44,697 nucleotides of DNA from positions 1 to 44,697 of the forward strand of contig JADFYO010000027.1 in the NCBI GenBank assembly GCA_015233015.1. The letters run 5' to 3'. Below are positions 43,909 through 44,697 of this stretch, in pieces (position 1 is the stretch's first letter; each line of letters begins with the position of its first letter). Made by a program: the position numbers and the translations under genes. The stretch is from Nitrospirota bacterium (GTDB taxonomy: Bacteria; Nitrospirota; Thermodesulfovibrionia; Thermodesulfovibrionales; Magnetobacteriaceae). Below the pieces are notes generated by a model. That model was not told the DNA's origin, did no database searches, and saw only the letters and a list, made by a program, of their open reading frames with translations.

Positions 43909-44519
43909 ATATCGGCATTGAGGAAGCAGCCATTGCGGAGATAAAAATATCCGGTTTAGAAGGGCAAACAGAAACTTTAGAGTCTGCAAAGGGCGAAGAG
44001 AAAACGGAAGAGGGTAACGGCCAACCACAAAAGAAAGAGGGTGATGAAGTTACTGAAAGCCTAAGCGCCACAGACAAAAAGAAAATTGGCACATGGGGTG
44101 AAGAGGTTGTCTTTAATGCGCTTAAGAAGGAATACCTCCAGATGAACGAGAATCTCACTGCAACAGATTTCAGTTTCAAACTTTGTGATCCTGTCGGCAA
44201 TGAAATCGAGATAGTATGGCTCAATGTCAGGAACAACATCGGCAAAGGTTGCGATTTTGTAAGGAAGGAAAATGGCATTGAGGTAGAGTATATAGAGGTG
44301 AAGACAAAACTGGGAAGTCATGAAGAATTAATCGAGATTACCGGGAAACAATGGGAATCCGAACGAGCGCTCTATAATCGAGGCGAGGGGAATAAATACT
44401 CTATCTATATTGTATCGAATGCTGGTCAGTCAAAAGCCAAAATAATGAAGCTCAATGATCCGATAGCGCTTTGGAAAGAGGGTAAGCTATATGCTCATCC
44501 AGTAAATTTCAGACTCTAA
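43878..44519 (+). pseudogene. DUF3883 (NO VEIN-type) C-terminal domain, frameshifted off the 41780 gene
   Basis: A frame of 213 aa that continues the upstream gene in a different phase. After an acidic linker (about 1-65) comes DUF3883 with TWGEEVVFNALKKEY, KGCDFVRKENG and YIEVKTKLGS, a PD-(D/E)XK-like nuclease core (Asp in GCDF; Glu-x-Lys in IEVKT), and ITGKQWESERAL. Reading the junction, EEGW in the first frame joins HKPDEVDIG in the second if one base were added near 43885-43895, so a single-base deletion is likely. The domain is intact and may still be made from the ATG at 43878. Confidence 0.75.
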
Positions 44520-44642
44520 GTAGGTCGGCCTAATCTTGATAAAACCGCCGCGCAAGTATATATCATCTAAGTAAGCGTCAAGAAAACCGCATCTTTACAA
44601 GAGAAAAGTTAGCTGTCATAATGAGCCGAAAGAAGGAGGTTC

Positions 44643-44697
44643 ATGATGACGAGCAAAGGGAAGAAGGGATCAGTCTCAAAGGTATCGGGCAATTGGA
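44643..44697 (+). CDS. Start of a gene cut by the window edge
   Basis: An ATG at 44643 (or 44646) with AAGGAGG a few bases upstream opens a frame MMTSKGKKGSVSKVSGNW that runs off the window. The N terminus is basic. Nothing more can be said. The 44520-44642 gap has no recognised feature. Confidence 0.5.
   Translation, partial: MMTSKGKKGSVSKVSGNW

Overview
The window is a bacterial chromosome segment of moderate GC. The gene families (tandem B12-dependent radical SAM proteins, PAS-rich hybrid kinases, many Uma2 and toxin-antitoxin genes, a complete I-C CRISPR locus, a UDP-xylose-synthase-type SDR) would fit an anaerobic, possibly Nitrospirota-like Gram-negative. That placement is inference from gene content: there is no rRNA and no close marker comparison was possible.

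Layout. (1) 0.2-3.4 kb: a hybrid PAS/HisKA/REC/REC/Hpt kinase and a stand-alone receiver. (2) 3.5-8.4 kb: a tightly overlapping operon of a GT9 glycosyltransferase, a DUF362/ferredoxin protein, a B12-binding radical SAM enzyme and a GT2 glycosyltransferase, probably for a cell-surface glycan. (3) 8.4-14.7 kb, minus strand: an HMCES/YedK peptidase, a Uma2 nuclease, a PmeII-like restriction enzyme with its methyltransferase, a CPBP protease, hisF (with an unusual insertion), hisA, and a sigma-54 activator-like protein with degenerate ATPase motifs that sits on a remnant of a glycogen synthase start. (4) 14.9-22.4 kb: a patchwork of Uma2, PPC/DUF296, DUF4337, a Uma2 remnant, HicAB, a second radical SAM protein, SigZ, a Cys-rich ArsM, BrnTA, HicB with a truncated HicA, and a MazF-like pair. 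At least two of the toxin-antitoxin operons appear to be transcribed without a leader.

(5) 22.4-31 kb: an actin-like ATPase coupled to a class A penicillin-binding protein that carries a cytoplasmic receiver-like domain; UDP-glucuronate decarboxylase; truA; a DksA-like protein; and the translation cluster rpsB-tsf-pyrH-frr, followed by a small ORF. (6) 31.4-41.8 kb: a complete type I-C CRISPR-Cas locus (cas3-cas5c-cas8c/cas11c-cas7c-cas4-cas1-cas2) and an array of 40 repeats of 32 bp with 39 spacers. Its far end abuts, without a gap, the middle of a sacsin/DUF3883-type defence gene that has lost its N-terminal ATPase and is also frameshifted. (7) 44.5-44.7 kb: the start of a gene cut by the window edge.

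The observations most worth following up are: the receiver-PBP1A fusion beside an actin-like gene; the array end that replaced the front of a defence gene; two spacers whose targets differ by one copy of an 11-bp tandem unit; the internal cas11c start with a strong Shine-Dalgarno; the degenerate sigma-54 activator; and the leaderless toxin-antitoxin promoters.
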